From positions 31,044 to 95,043 of the forward strand of contig DAITSJ010000013.1 in NCBI GenBank assembly GCA_036843405.1: a stretch of 64,000 bases of DNA, in the 5' to 3' direction. The position numbers were made by a program, and so were the translations under genes. Shown in pieces: positions 1-9,024 of this stretch. The notes beneath the pieces were generated by a model. The model made no database searches. It was not told where the DNA came from and worked only from the letters and a program-made list of their open reading frames with translations. The first letter of the stretch is position 1, and each line of letters starts with the position of its first letter. The stretch comes from DGNJ01 sp002388905 (GTDB lineage: Bacteria > Pseudomonadota > Gammaproteobacteria > Pseudomonadales > Porticoccaceae).

Positions 1-1208
1 GCATCCTGGCGCCGGACCTGCGCGAAATCCCGCCGGACCCCATGGCCCAGCCCTGCATCCGCTGCGGCCTCTGCGCCGAGGCCTGTCCCGCTTCGTTGCT
101 GCCCCAGCAACTCTACTGGTACGCACAATCCCAAAACCATGAGCGGCTGGAAGCCCACAGCCTGTTCGACTGCATCGAGTGCGGCGCGTGCGCCTATGTC
201 TGCCCCAGCAACATTCCCCTGGTGCAGTACTACCGGGCCGCCAAGGGCGAGATCCGCAAGCTCGCCGAAGAGCGCAAGAAATCCGATCACGCCCGCCAGC
301 GCTTCGAGTTCCACAAGGCCCGCCAGGAGCGCCTTGAGGCCGAGAAAGCCGCCAAACGCGAAGCCCGCCGCAAGGCCGCCGAGGCCGCAAAGGAAACCGC
401 GGCGACGGGCGCCCCCAAAAAAGGCAAGGGTTCCGCCGACGACATTATCGCCATGGCCAAGGCCCGTGCCGCCGAACGCAAGGCCTCGCCAGAACAGGCC
501 CGGGCCAAGCTGGAGCGGGGCGTGGAATCGGCCAGGGACCGGCTGAAAGCGGCGGAGGAAAAACTCGCCGAAGCACAACGGGAGGCCATCGAGGGAGAAG
601 CCCTGGAAAAGCTCCGCGCCCGCGTCGAGACGGCAAGGCTCAAACTGGGAGAAGCCGAACGCAAATTGCAGCAGGAAGTGAAGCCTGCAGAAGTGGAGTC
701 TGCAAAGGACACCGGGAAAACGGTCGCCGCGAAAATGCAGCAAAGCCCGCGGGAGCAGCTGGAGAAGAAGATTGCCACGCTGCGCGAGCGTATCGCCGGC
801 ACCGAGGCCAAGATCGCCGACATCGCCGATGCCACCACTGTCGAGGCCATGCGCAAGGGCCTGGACAAGCAACAGCAAAAACTCCGGGACGCCGAGCGCG
901 AACTGGCCGAATTGCCCCCCGACGCCCAGGAACCGGGGGAAGATCCGGTGGCCGCCGATGCCGCGGCCGCCGCCATCGCCCGGGCCCAGGCGCGTATCGA
1001 GGCCCGGCAAAGCCAGACGCCCGAGCAGCAACGACAGGCCCGCATCGAATCCCTGCGCCAGCGCATCGACAAGGCGGAGCAGAAACTCGCCAGGGCCGAG
1101 GCCGAGGGGTCGGAGCATATCGACACCCTGAGAACCTCTGTGGACAAGCTCCGCGCCAAACTCGATACCGAGCAGCGGGAAGCAGGCGGCATCGAGGAGA
1201 ATTCCTGA
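1..1208 (+). CDS. rsxC: RsxC/RnfC, Rnf electron transport complex iron-sulfur subunit (5' truncated by window edge)
   Basis: Peripheral subunit of the Rnf complex, which exchanges electrons between NAD(H) and ferredoxin while moving Na+ or H+. The open frame runs off the left edge, so the NADH/FMN-binding N-terminal part is missing. Counting from the ATG at 42, two ferredoxin-type clusters are visible: Cys 5, 8, 11, 15 and Cys 44, 47, 50, 54, each in the C-x2-C-x2-C-x3-C-P pattern. The remaining 300 or so residues are an Ala/Glu/Lys/Arg-rich coiled-coil tail, which is typical of gammaproteobacterial RsxC and varies in length. The stop is 3 nt before rsxD, as in an rsxABCDGE operon; rsxA and rsxB should lie just outside the window. 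Confidence 0.95.
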   Translation, partial: ILAPDLREIPPDPMAQPCIRCGLCAEACPASLLPQQLYWYAQSQNHERLEAHSLFDCIECGACAYVCPSNIPLVQYYRAAKGEIRKLAEERKKSDHARQRFEFHKARQERLEAEKAAKREARRKAAEAAKETAATGAPKKGKGSADDIIAMAKARAAERKASPEQARAKLERGVESARDRLKAAEEKLAEAQREAIEGEALEKLRARVETARLKLGEAERKLQQEVKPAEVESAKDTGKTVAAKMQQSPREQLEKKIATLRERIAGTEAKIADIADATTVEAMRKGLDKQQQKLRDAERELAELPPDAQEPGEDPVAADAAAAAIARAQARIEARQSQTPEQQRQARIESLRQRIDKAEQKLARAEAEGSEHIDTLRTSVDKLRAKLDTEQREAGGIEENS

Positions 1209-1211
1209 GCC

Positions 1212-2282
1212 ATGGTATTCACCCGCGCCTCCTCGCCCCACGGCCACGCGCCTCTGGACACCCGCCGGGTCATGCAGTACGTGCTCCTGGCGACGATACC
1301 GGGGCTGGTGGCCCTGACCTGGAACTTCGGCTGGGGCTCGCTGATCAACATCGTCCTGGCGTGCCTGGTGGCCGTGGCCTGCGAAGCGGGCGTCATGGCC
1401 ATCCGCCGCCGGCCGGTGATTTTCTATCTGCGCGACCACAGCGCCCTGGTCACCGCCTGCCTGCTGGGCCTGGCCCTGCCGCCCCTGGCCCCGTGGTGGC
1501 TTGTGGTGCTGGCCACCGGCTTTGCCATCGTCGTTGCCAAGCACCTCTATGGAGGCCTCGGCTACAACCCCTTCAACCCGGCCATGGTGGGTTATGTGGT
1601 GGCGCTGATTTCCTTCCCGGTGGCCATGACCACCTGGATCACACCCCGGGACCTGCTCCCGGAGGGCGTCACCCTGCCCGGCCTGATTGAATCCGTGCGC
1701 ATCGTCTTCGGCTTTGCCGGCACCGGCTCGGTCCTGGACGGCATCACCGGCGCCACGCCCCTGGATGCCTTCAAGCACCACAGCGGCCTGCTGGTGGAAC
1801 AGATCCGTGCCCGGGAGCCCCTGTTCAGCGAGGCGGAGGTGGCCAGCTACGGCTGGGAATGGGTCAACCTGGGCTTTCTCGCCGGCGGCGTGTGGCTGCT
1901 CTACAAGCGGGTTTTCACCTGGCACGCCCCCATCGCCATGCTCTCCGCCCTGGCACTGATGGCAATGCTGTTCTACGACGGAGGCAGTTCGTCAAGCGGC
2001 GGGCCGGTACTCATGCACTTGCTGAGCGGCGCCACCATGCTGGGTGCGTTCTTTATCGTCACCGATCCGGTGAGTTCGGCCACCAGCAACCGGGGCCGCC
2101 TGGTTTTCGGCGCCGCCATCGGCATACTGATCTACGTCATCCGGGTCTGGGGCGGCTATCCCGATGCCGTGGCCTTCGCCGTGCTGCTGATGAATTTCGC
2201 CGCCCCCATGATCGACAACTACAGCCTGCCGCGCACCTATGGCCAGAAAAAATCCCGCCGGGCAACGGAGAAAATGGAATGA
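1212..2282 (+). CDS. rsxD: RsxD/RnfD, membrane subunit with covalent FMN
   Basis: Integral membrane subunit of the Rnf complex, homologous to NqrB, 356 residues (normal length). Numerous hydrophobic helices are visible. The flavinylation motif D-G-I-T-G-A-T-P-L lies at residues 176-184; by homology T182 would carry FMN through a phosphoester bond. A conserved Y-N-P-F-N-P-A-M segment lies at 118-125. The ATG is 3 nt after the rsxC stop and has a GGAGAA Shine-Dalgarno inside the rsxC end. The stop overlaps the rsxG start in an ATGA arrangement, indicating translational coupling. Confidence 0.95.
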   Translation: MVFTRASSPHGHAPLDTRRVMQYVLLATIPGLVALTWNFGWGSLINIVLACLVAVACEAGVMAIRRRPVIFYLRDHSALVTACLLGLALPPLAPWWLVVLATGFAIVVAKHLYGGLGYNPFNPAMVGYVVALISFPVAMTTWITPRDLLPEGVTLPGLIESVRIVFGFAGTGSVLDGITGATPLDAFKHHSGLLVEQIRAREPLFSEAEVASYGWEWVNLGFLAGGVWLLYKRVFTWHAPIAMLSALALMAMLFYDGGSSSSGGPVLMHLLSGATMLGAFFIVTDPVSSATSNRGRLVFGAAIGILIYVIRVWGGYPDAVAFAVLLMNFAAPMIDNYSLPRTYGQKKSRRATEKME

Positions 2283-2986
2283 GTTCGCCGGAAGACCAGG
2301 GCCCGGCACCGCCACGGCTGACCAGTTCGATCCGCTTTAACAGCCTGGTACTGGGGCTGTTTGCCCTGGTCACGGCATTGTTGCTGGCCACCACCTACCT
2401 GGGCACCCGCGACACCATCGCCGAAGCGGAACGGGAAGCCGCCCAGCGTTCGCTGCTGGAAATATTTCCACCGGACAGCCACGACAACGACCTGTTGGAC
2501 GACACCATCCCGGTGCCCAAACCCTATTGGTCCACCCTGGGGCTGGACAAGGGTGGCGACATTCACGTGGCCAGGCGCGACGGCAGAATCGTCGGTTTTA
2601 TTGTCCCCGCGGTGGCACCGGATGGCTACAATGGTGACATCCGCCTGCTGGTGGGCCTGCGACCCGACGGCACCATTGCCGGGGTGCGGGTGACCAGCCA
2701 CAGCGAAACCCCGGGGCTGGGGGACAAGGTGGACCTGAAGATCAGCGACTGGATTCTCGGCTTTAACGGCAAGTCCCTGGGCAACCGGCGCCGGGAGGAC
2801 TGGGCGGTAAAGAAAGACGGCGGCAGCTTCGATCAGTTCACCGGCGCCACCATCACGCCCCGGGCGGTGGTGGCCCGGGTCTTGCGCACGCTGCTGTTCT
2901 TCCGCGACCATGGCGGCGAACTGGTCAAGGCGGCGAAAAAGGCGACGCCGGCGGCCGCGACGACCACCAACTCCAAAGCAGATTGA
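2279..2986 (+). CDS. rsxG: RsxG/RnfG, FMN-binding subunit
   Basis: Rnf subunit with one N-terminal membrane anchor (about residues 20-41) and a periplasmic FMN_bind domain. The motif F-T-G-A-T-I-T at 187-193 places the probable FMN-bearing threonine at T191. The protein is 235 residues from the ATG at 2279, which overlaps the rsxD stop by 4 nt. The same frame stays open far upstream inside rsxD, but that extension has no Rnf character, so the ATGA start was chosen. Confidence 0.93.
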   Translation: MSSPEDQGPAPPRLTSSIRFNSLVLGLFALVTALLLATTYLGTRDTIAEAEREAAQRSLLEIFPPDSHDNDLLDDTIPVPKPYWSTLGLDKGGDIHVARRDGRIVGFIVPAVAPDGYNGDIRLLVGLRPDGTIAGVRVTSHSETPGLGDKVDLKISDWILGFNGKSLGNRRREDWAVKKDGGSFDQFTGATITPRAVVARVLRTLLFFRDHGGELVKAAKKATPAAATTTNSKAD

Positions 2987-2994
2987 CGCAAACC

Positions 2995-3711
2995 ATGACG
3001 GATCAAAGTCAGTACGGCGAAATTGCCCGCAATGGCCTGTGGAACAACAACCCGGCCCTGGTACAGCTTCTGGGCCTGTGCCCGCTGCTGGCGGTAACCG
3101 GCACCGTGGTCAACGCCCTGGGGCTGGGGCTGGCCACCCTGCTGGTGCTGGTGGGGTCCAACCTGGTGGTGTCGCTGATCCGCCGCCAGGTTTCGGATGC
3201 AGTGCGCATCCCCGTGTTCGTGATGATCATCGCCACCTTCGTCACCTGCACCGAACTGTTGATGAAAGCCTATACCTACGAGCTCTACCAGATTCTGGGC
3301 ATCTTTATTCCCCTCATCGTCACCAACTGCGCCATCCTCGGTCGGGCGGAAGCCTTCGCCAGCAAGAACGGTCTGCTGCCCTCGACCCTGGACGGCGTGA
3401 TGATGGGACTCGGTTTCGGCGCCGTGCTCCTGGTCATCGGCGGCATTCGCGAGATCCTGGGCCACGGTACCCTGTTCGCCAACATGTCGCTGCTCTTCGG
3501 CCCGGTGGCGGAGGGCTGGCAACTGACCCTGTTCGGCGACGGCCAGGGCCTGCTGGTGGCAGTGCTGCCTCCAGGGGCCTTTCTGGTAACCGGCCTGCTC
3601 ATCGCCCTGAAAAACGTTATCGACGGCCAGATCGCCCGTCGCCGGGCCGCCCGCCGGGCACCCGTTGCCAGGGGCTCCAAACGGGTTCGCACCACCGGAA
3701 CCATCAGCTAG
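2995..3711 (+). CDS. rsxE: RsxE/RnfE, membrane subunit of the Rnf complex
   Basis: NqrD/RnfA/RnfE family membrane protein, 238 residues, with about six helices. The two conserved cysteines that in this family line up with the RnfA pair to hold an intramembrane [2Fe-2S] cluster are present: C29 (in L-G-L-C-P) and C112 (in T-N-C-A-I-L-G-R). The first ATG (2995) is used; a TTG at 2983 overlapping the rsxG stop would add four residues and cannot be excluded. The C-terminal tail is Arg/Ala rich. This gene ends the Rnf part; a 110-nt gap with a possible promoter separates it from the antiporter genes. Confidence 0.92.
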   Translation: MTDQSQYGEIARNGLWNNNPALVQLLGLCPLLAVTGTVVNALGLGLATLLVLVGSNLVVSLIRRQVSDAVRIPVFVMIIATFVTCTELLMKAYTYELYQILGIFIPLIVTNCAILGRAEAFASKNGLLPSTLDGVMMGLGFGAVLLVIGGIREILGHGTLFANMSLLFGPVAEGWQLTLFGDGQGLLVAVLPPGAFLVTGLLIALKNVIDGQIARRRAARRAPVARGSKRVRTTGTIS

Positions 3712-3764
3712 AACGTCTGCTGCTCTCGGAGAGCGACGCCACGTGCCGCCCAGGGCCGTTCGCC

Positions 3765-3793
3765 TTGAGATGGCCCGGCAAGTCTCATACTAT
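3765..3793 (+). promoter_or_regulatory. Possible sigma-70 type promoter between rsxE and the antiporter genes
   Basis: TTGAGA at 3765-3770 and TACTAT at 3788-3793 are separated by exactly 17 nt. Transcription would begin near 3800, leaving a leader of about 20 nt before the GTG of mnhE. This is a consensus match found by eye only. If real, the antiporter genes could be transcribed apart from rsx. Confidence 0.4.
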
Positions 3794-3821
3794 CAAGGCA
3801 ACCCAGCAACCGGGAGTGACT

Positions 3822-4313
3822 GTGCACAGGCCGAAAGCGGTCGCCGTCAAAGTTTATGCGTTTGTTTCCTGGCTGATTCTCCACGGTGCCCTGTGGTGGC
3901 TGCTTACCGGCGGCCATGGCTGGGCATTCGGGCTGGCGTTTGCGGTGTCCGCCGCGGCCCTTTCCCTGTACCTGTCGCGCTCGCCGCTGCCCCTGCGCCT
4001 GCATAGACTGCCGGGCTTTGTCGCCATGTTCTGCCGGGAACTCCTGTCCGCCGGCTGGGACGTGGCCCGGCGGGCCCTGCATCCGCGACTGCCGCTGGCA
4101 CCGCAATGGCTCGACTACCCCCTGCAATCCCGCGACTTCCATGTCCGCCTGGTGCTGTCCGCGATGGTGGGCCTGCTGCCCGGCACCCTGTCGTCCCGAT
4201 TCGAAGACGACATCCTGTGGGTACACGTCATCGATGCAACACAACCCTGGCAGGACACAGTGGCGGCCCTGGAACAGGCCCTTGCGAATTTGCTGGAGGA
4301 CCGGCGGGCATGA
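3822..4313 (+). CDS. MnhE/MrpE-type antiporter subunit
   Basis: Subunit E of a multisubunit Na+/H+ antiporter (MbhA in archaeal hydrogenase nomenclature), 163 residues with two N-terminal membrane helices and a soluble C-terminal domain. The pattern R-L-V-L-S-A-M-V-G-L-L-P-G-T-L-S is characteristic of MnhE. The frame is open upstream, but GTG 3822 is preceded at 5 nt by GGGAG (3812-3816), which fixes the start; GTG 3816 is the alternative. The end overlaps the next start by 4 nt (ATGA). Confidence 0.88.
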   Translation: MHRPKAVAVKVYAFVSWLILHGALWWLLTGGHGWAFGLAFAVSAAALSLYLSRSPLPLRLHRLPGFVAMFCRELLSAGWDVARRALHPRLPLAPQWLDYPLQSRDFHVRLVLSAMVGLLPGTLSSRFEDDILWVHVIDATQPWQDTVAALEQALANLLEDRRA

Positions 4314-4558
4314 TGGCACTGGCGGGATTTCTTCTGTTGACCGCGCTGGCCGGGTTATGGCGGCTGCTGCGGGGGCCCACCAGGGCGGACCGACTTCTAC
4401 CCATTCAGTTTTTTGGCACCACCGGTACCACCGTCCTGCTGATCCTGGCTCAAGCCCAGCAACAGCCGGCCCTGCGGATTGTAGCCCTGCTCCTGGCCCT
4501 GCTCGCGGCGGTGGTGCCCATCGCGCTCGTTCAGTATTTGAGGAGGGTAGGTGACTGA
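4310..4558 (+). CDS. MnhF/MrpF-type antiporter subunit
   Basis: Small subunit of 82 residues with three predicted helices. The family signature R-G-P-T-R-A-D-R is visible near residues 20-27, followed by two hydrophobic segments. Start ATG 4310 overlaps the mnhE stop; ATG 4313 is an equally possible start one codon later. A long upstream extension in this frame is out-of-family and was ignored. The 3' end overlaps mnhG by 8 nt. Confidence 0.88.
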   Translation: MMALAGFLLLTALAGLWRLLRGPTRADRLLPIQFFGTTGTTVLLILAQAQQQPALRIVALLLALLAAVVPIALVQYLRRVGD

Positions 4559-4874
4559 CTGGCTGGCACTATTGAGCTGGGTGCCCCTGCTTGCGGGTGC
4601 CTTCTTCTTCCTGGCCGGCACGGTGGGCCTGCTACGCTTTCCCGATATCTACTCGCGCCTTCATGCCATCACCAAGGCGGACACCCTCGGCCTGGGCCTG
4701 GTGACCCTGGGCCTGATAATGCGTGCTGAAAACTGGCAGGCCGTGGCTGTCATGGTGCTGATCTGGTTGCTGATGATGGGCTCCGGCGCCACCACCTGCC
4801 AATTGCTGGCCCGCTATCAGCAGGATCTGGAGGCGCCCGACGCGGACAAGGAACCGGTCCATGCCCGACGCTGA
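4551..4874 (+). CDS. MnhG/MrpG-type antiporter subunit
   Basis: Subunit G, 107 residues with three helices. The signature L-L-R-F-P-D-I-Y-S-R-L-H-A followed by T-K-A-D-T-L-G is diagnostic of the MnhG/PhaG family. Start is GTG 4551 behind a strong AGGAGGGTAG ribosome-binding site inside the end of mnhF. The stop lies 14 nt inside the next gene. Confidence 0.92.
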   Translation: MTDWLALLSWVPLLAGAFFFLAGTVGLLRFPDIYSRLHAITKADTLGLGLVTLGLIMRAENWQAVAVMVLIWLLMMGSGATTCQLLARYQQDLEAPDADKEPVHARR

Positions 4875-5766
4875 GTGGCTGTTCGACGGTACCCTGGGGA
4901 TCCTGCTGCTGGTTCTTGCCGGGGCGGCCCTGCATGCCCGCAGCCTCTATGCCGCAGTGGTCATGTTCATCGCGCTGGGCCTGATGCTGGCACTTACCTG
5001 GGCGCGACTGGGCGCCCCCGACCTGGCCCTCGCCGAGGCGGCCATCGGCGCGGGAGTGACCGGCGCGCTCCTGTTTTCGACCCTTTACAAGGCCGGCATG
5101 GACCGGCATAAACGCGCAACCCCGAACCGGATTGCCCTGCTATTGCCCGGTCTGGCCTTCCTATTGCTGCTGACGGCGGCCTGGCCGCTGCCGGAGATGC
5201 ACTCGCCCCTGCCCGACCAGGTAATGGCGCATCTGAAAGACAGCGGGGTATCCCATCCGGTTACCGCCGTCCTGCTCAACTTCCGCGCCTGGGACACACT
5301 CCTGGAAGTTTCGGTGGTCCTGATCGCCCTGTTGGGAGTCCGCCAGCTTTACCCTTCCCACGGCGAAGTTCCGACTCCCTGGCCGCTGATGCTGGCCTGG
5401 GGCAGGCTGCTGGCGCCGTTGACCGTGATCGTTGGCGGCTATTTGCTGTGGCGCGGCACAGACGCCCCCGGCGGCGCCTTCCAGGCGGGTACTGTCCTCG
5501 CCGCCGGCGGCGTCGCCCTGCGCCTGATCGGTGTACTGCCACCCCTGGGCTGGCACCAGTGGCCGGTACGCCTGCTGGTCCTCGCCGGCGTACTGGTCTT
5601 TGTCGCGGTGGCGGCCCTGACCGCCTGGCTGGGTCAGGGATGGCTTCACTACCCGACCGGCTCGAGCAAGGTGCTGATCCTGTTGATCGAACTCATGGCA
5701 ACGGCGTCCATTGCCACCACCCTGACGTTGCTGGTCGTGGGCGAGAAGCGGGAGTTGCGGCCTTGA
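4861..5766 (+). CDS. Fused MrpA C-terminal (DUF4040)/MnhB-type antiporter subunit
   Basis: 301 residues, all membrane. The first third (about 1-80) matches the DUF4040/MbhD module, with A-R-L-G-A-P-D-L-A-L-A-E-A-A-I-G-A-G in which the acidic residues lie in a proposed ion path. The last part (about 150-300) is an MnhB domain with G-G-Y-L-L-W-R-G and P-G-G-A-F-Q-A-G-T. In Mrp systems these modules sit in MrpA (C-terminus) and MrpB; in archaeal Mbh they are separate proteins (MbhD, E, F). Here they are one chain and no NuoL-like MrpA N-terminus is attached. The TTGA overlap with the next gene indicates coupling. Confidence 0.88.
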   Translation: MPDAEWLFDGTLGILLLVLAGAALHARSLYAAVVMFIALGLMLALTWARLGAPDLALAEAAIGAGVTGALLFSTLYKAGMDRHKRATPNRIALLLPGLAFLLLLTAAWPLPEMHSPLPDQVMAHLKDSGVSHPVTAVLLNFRAWDTLLEVSVVLIALLGVRQLYPSHGEVPTPWPLMLAWGRLLAPLTVIVGGYLLWRGTDAPGGAFQAGTVLAAGGVALRLIGVLPPLGWHQWPVRLLVLAGVLVFVAVAALTAWLGQGWLHYPTGSSKVLILLIELMATASIATTLTLLVVGEKRELRP

Positions 5767-6047
5767 GCACCACCCTCTTTTATCTCGCCATTGGCATCGG
5801 CCTCTGGCTGATGGGACTGCACGGCCTGCTGGCGACGCGCCAGTCCATAATCCTGGTCCTGGCGATCAACATCATGTCGAGCGGCACCTTTATGGTCATG
5901 GTCGCCCTGGCCACCCATAGCGACCCGGTGGATCCCGTCCTCCAGGCACTGGTGGTCACCGGCTTGGTGGTGGCGGTCAGTGCCACGGCGCTTGCCCTGC
6001 GACTGGCCGCTTCGCGCCGGCGCAGGACAGAGGACGACGCCACGTGA
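5763..6047 (+). CDS. MnhC/MrpC-type (NuoK-like) antiporter subunit
   Basis: 94 residues, three helices, homologous to NuoK. The family core is S-D-P-V-D-P-V-L-Q-A-L-V-V-T-G-L-V-V, preceded by a helix with N-I-M-S-S-G. Start TTG 5763 overlaps the previous stop (TTGA) and is preceded by GGGAG at a suitable distance. The frame is open far upstream but that part reads as an antisense-like, charged artefact. The stop overlaps the GTG of the next gene. Confidence 0.88.
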   Translation: MSTTLFYLAIGIGLWLMGLHGLLATRQSIILVLAINIMSSGTFMVMVALATHSDPVDPVLQALVVTGLVVAVSATALALRLAASRRRRTEDDAT

Positions 6048-7468
6048 ATCCGGCGCTGCTCAGCCTGCTGACCCCTCTGGCGACGGCGATATTGATGCTT
6101 CTGTGCCGGTCCCGTGCCGCCGTCTGGACCATCGCCGCCAGCCTCCTGAGCCTGGTTGCGGCGATCGCAGCGCTGTACCAGGTCACCACAGACGGCAGCC
6201 AGTTGATTCACCTGGGTGGCTGGGAGAGTCCGCTGGCCATTCGTTTTCGGGTAACCGCCCTGAGTGCGCTGTTGCTGGCCTTCACCGCGTTGATTCACCT
6301 GCTGGTGGGCCTCTACGCCGCGCGCAGCCGCCACAGTCAGACCCGGAACACTGACTACTGGCCGTTGTCCTGTTTTCTGCACGCGAGTCTGGCGTCCCTG
6401 TGGCTTTCCACCGACCTTTTCAACTGGTATGTGATCCTGGAGCTGCTGGGTCTGACCGCAGTGGCCCTGGTCAGCCTGGCCGGAACCAAAGCCCATCGGG
6501 CAGCCTTCAACTACCTGCTTTTGTCCCTGGCCGCCTCTCTGTGCTACCTGCTGGGCGTGGCACTCCTCTATGGCCGTTACGGGGTTCTCGACAGCCTCCT
6601 GCTCGCCGACATGCTGGAAGCGGACCATACCACCCGCACGGCCCTGCTCGTCATTACGCTGGGTCTGATGCTCAAGGCCGCGCTCTGGCCCCTGCATTTA
6701 TGGCTGCCCCCCGCCCACGCCGGCGCCCCGACGGCGGTAAGCGCCCTGCTCTCGGCCCTGGTGGTGAAGGGTCCCCTGTTCGTCCTCTGGATGCTCTGGA
6801 GCCAGGTGGCCCCGGTGGAACTGGGCCGCCAGGCCGGCCCCGCGATGGCGGCCGCGGGTGTGGCCGCGCTGGTTTCGGCGGGCTGGTCCGCCTGCCGTAC
6901 GCCGCATATCAAGACCCTGGTGGCCTACTCCACTGTGGCTCAGCTGGGCTACGCGTTGCTCGCCCTGGGCATGCTGTTGCGCTGGGGAGTACGGGAACTG
7001 CATGTGGCCCTGTGGCTATTCGTATTTGCCCATGGCCTGGCCAAAGCCTCCATGTTTCTGGCGGCCGGGGAAATGCAATCGACCCTGGGCAGCAAGAAGG
7101 TCTCTGCCCTGCGGGGTGCCACCCAGACCGTCCCCGTGGCGATGTTTGCTTTTGCCGTGGCCGGCGGCAGCCTGATCGGACTGCCACCCAGCGGAGGTTT
7201 CCTGGCCAAGTGGGTGCTGCTGCAGCCGCTGCTGCTTGAGCCGAGCCACTGGCCCTGGGCCCTGGGGGTGCTGCTGGGCACCCTGGCCAGCGCTGCCTAC
7301 GTATTCCGGGTGATCGCCCTGTCCTTCGACCGGGCTCCGCCGCCCCGGCCGGACTATAATCCCGACCCCGTCGCCCAGTGGCTGACCCTGCTGCCGGCGC
7401 TGCTGGTCTGGGGCATGGCCCTGGGTGGGGAAACCCTGATCCTGTGGATGTCGGGAGTGGCGTACTGA
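6044..7468 (+). CDS. NuoM/NuoN/MrpD-like proton-translocating subunit 1
   Basis: 474 residues with about 14 helices; Proton_antipo_M family. The residues essential for proton transfer in complex I and Mrp are present: Glu133 in the fifth helix (I-L-E-L-L-G-L), Lys211 in M-L-K-A-A-L-W-P-L-H, and Lys242 in A-L-V-V-K-G-P. The GTG start at 6044 overlaps the mnhC stop. This is the first of three consecutive antiporter-like subunits, corresponding to MrpD/MbhH. Confidence 0.93.
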   Translation: MNPALLSLLTPLATAILMLLCRSRAAVWTIAASLLSLVAAIAALYQVTTDGSQLIHLGGWESPLAIRFRVTALSALLLAFTALIHLLVGLYAARSRHSQTRNTDYWPLSCFLHASLASLWLSTDLFNWYVILELLGLTAVALVSLAGTKAHRAAFNYLLLSLAASLCYLLGVALLYGRYGVLDSLLLADMLEADHTTRTALLVITLGLMLKAALWPLHLWLPPAHAGAPTAVSALLSALVVKGPLFVLWMLWSQVAPVELGRQAGPAMAAAGVAALVSAGWSACRTPHIKTLVAYSTVAQLGYALLALGMLLRWGVRELHVALWLFVFAHGLAKASMFLAAGEMQSTLGSKKVSALRGATQTVPVAMFAFAVAGGSLIGLPPSGGFLAKWVLLQPLLLEPSHWPWALGVLLGTLASAAYVFRVIALSFDRAPPPRPDYNPDPVAQWLTLLPALLVWGMALGGETLILWMSGVAY

Positions 7469-9024
7469 TGGTTTCCTGGACCTGGTTGCTGCCCCTGGCC
7501 ATTATTCTCAGTTCGCTGATTCCCGGCCTGCTGATTTTTTCCCTCAAGGAGAGACAGGAAAAACTAAGAACCTTTCTCAACCTTACCGGGGCCCTGGTAA
7601 AAATGGCGCTGGTGGGAGTGATGCTGTACGGGGTGTCCAACGGCGTGGAATTCCGTTTCAGTCTCCCCTTCCTGCCCGGCGGCGGATTGCTGCTCAAGGG
7701 CGACGCCCTGTCCCTGCAGTTTGTCAGTCTCTCTTCCGTGTTGTGGCTGGCCACCACTGTCTACGCCATCGGCTATCTGGAGGATTCACCGCTGCGCTCG
7801 CGGTTTTTCGGCTATTTCAGCCTTTGCGTCAGCGCCACCGTGGGCCTGGCCCTGGCGGGCAACCTGGTGACCTTCCTGCTGTTTTATGAGTTATTGACCC
7901 TGGCCACCTTTCCCCTGGTCGTACACCGGGGCACCAAGGCGGCCCTGCGCGCCGGTCGGGTCTATCTGGTCTACACCCTGGCCGGCGGCGCCGTCCTGCT
8001 AATGGGCGTGGTGCTGCTGCACACCGAGGCCGGCACGCCGGATTTTGTTCCCGGCGGCTATCTTTCGGGCATGGATAGCGAAGGCAACTTCAGTTCGACG
8101 GTGATTTCGGGTCTGGCGGGAGAACGCGACTTCACCCTGACCGTGGCTTTCGTGCTGCTGGTGGCCGGCCTCGGGGTCAAGGCCGCGCTGATCCCCCTGC
8201 ATGGCTGGCTGCCCCAGGCCATGGTGGCTCCCGCGCCGGTCAGTGCCCTGCTGCACGCGGTGGCAGTGGTCAAGGCCGGCGTCTTCGGTCTGGTGCGCGT
8301 GGTGTACGATGTTTACGGCATCGAGTCCGTCAGGGAACTGCACCTGAACCAGCCACTGCTCTGGCTGGCGGCCGCCACTATTATTTACGGCTCCGTCAGG
8401 GCGCTGGAACAGCGGGAACTGAAAAAGCGTCTCGCCTATTCCACCGTCAGCCAGGTCTCCTATATCGCGCTGGGCGTGGCCCTGGCCGGCCCGCTGGCTG
8501 CCACCGGGGCCCTGGCCCACCTGGTCCATCAGGGCCTTATGAAAGTGACACTGTTCTACTGTGCCGGCAACTTCGCCGAAACCCTCGGGGTGCACCGGAT
8601 CGAGGGCATGAACGGGATCGGCCGGCGCATGCCGCTGACCATGGCGGCTTTCACGCTCGGCGCCCTGGGGATGATCGGGGTACCGCCCCTGGCCGGCTTT
8701 ATCAGTAAATGGTACCTGGGCCTGGGGGCTCTGGAAGTGGGCCAGGACTGGGTGTTGCTGATTCTGGTTGCCTCGGCTCTGCTCAATGCCGCTTACTTCC
8801 TGCCCCTGATTTACCGGGGCTGGTTCGCCGCGCCGCCGGATGAATGGCCGGAAGACAAGCGCTGGCCGGCCCTGCACCCGCTGCTCGGCGAGACTCACTG
8901 GATGCTTCTGCTGCCGGCCCTGTTTACCGCCGTGCTCTCCCTCCTCGCCGGCCTGTTGGCGGGGCTGGATATCAGCCCCCTGGCGTGGGGCCAGTTGATT
9001 GTCGAACGGGAGTTTGCCCCGTGA
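7468..9024 (+). CDS. NuoM/MrpD-like proton-translocating subunit 2
   Basis: 518 residues from ATG 7468, which overlaps the previous stop by one base (TGATG). Ion-path residues are intact: Glu141 (F-Y-E-L-L-T-L), Lys238 (G-V-K-A-A-L-I-P-L-H) and Lys269 (V-V-K-A-G-V-F). The helix-broken segment with H-G-W-L-P-Q-A-M is typical of NuoM-type subunits. The 4-nt overlap with the next gene continues the coupled arrangement. Confidence 0.93.
   Translation: MVSWTWLLPLAIILSSLIPGLLIFSLKERQEKLRTFLNLTGALVKMALVGVMLYGVSNGVEFRFSLPFLPGGGLLLKGDALSLQFVSLSSVLWLATTVYAIGYLEDSPLRSRFFGYFSLCVSATVGLALAGNLVTFLLFYELLTLATFPLVVHRGTKAALRAGRVYLVYTLAGGAVLLMGVVLLHTEAGTPDFVPGGYLSGMDSEGNFSSTVISGLAGERDFTLTVAFVLLVAGLGVKAALIPLHGWLPQAMVAPAPVSALLHAVAVVKAGVFGLVRVVYDVYGIESVRELHLNQPLLWLAAATIIYGSVRALEQRELKKRLAYSTVSQVSYIALGVALAGPLAATGALAHLVHQGLMKVTLFYCAGNFAETLGVHRIEGMNGIGRRMPLTMAAFTLGALGMIGVPPLAGFISKWYLGLGALEVGQDWVLLILVASALLNAAYFLPLIYRGWFAAPPDEWPEDKRWPALHPLLGETHWMLLLPALFTAVLSLLAGLLAGLDISPLAWGQLIVEREFAP

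Noticed and set aside
3712..3821. Terminator between rsxE and mnhE
   Set aside because: No stem followed by a T-run was found; only a possible promoter is seen.
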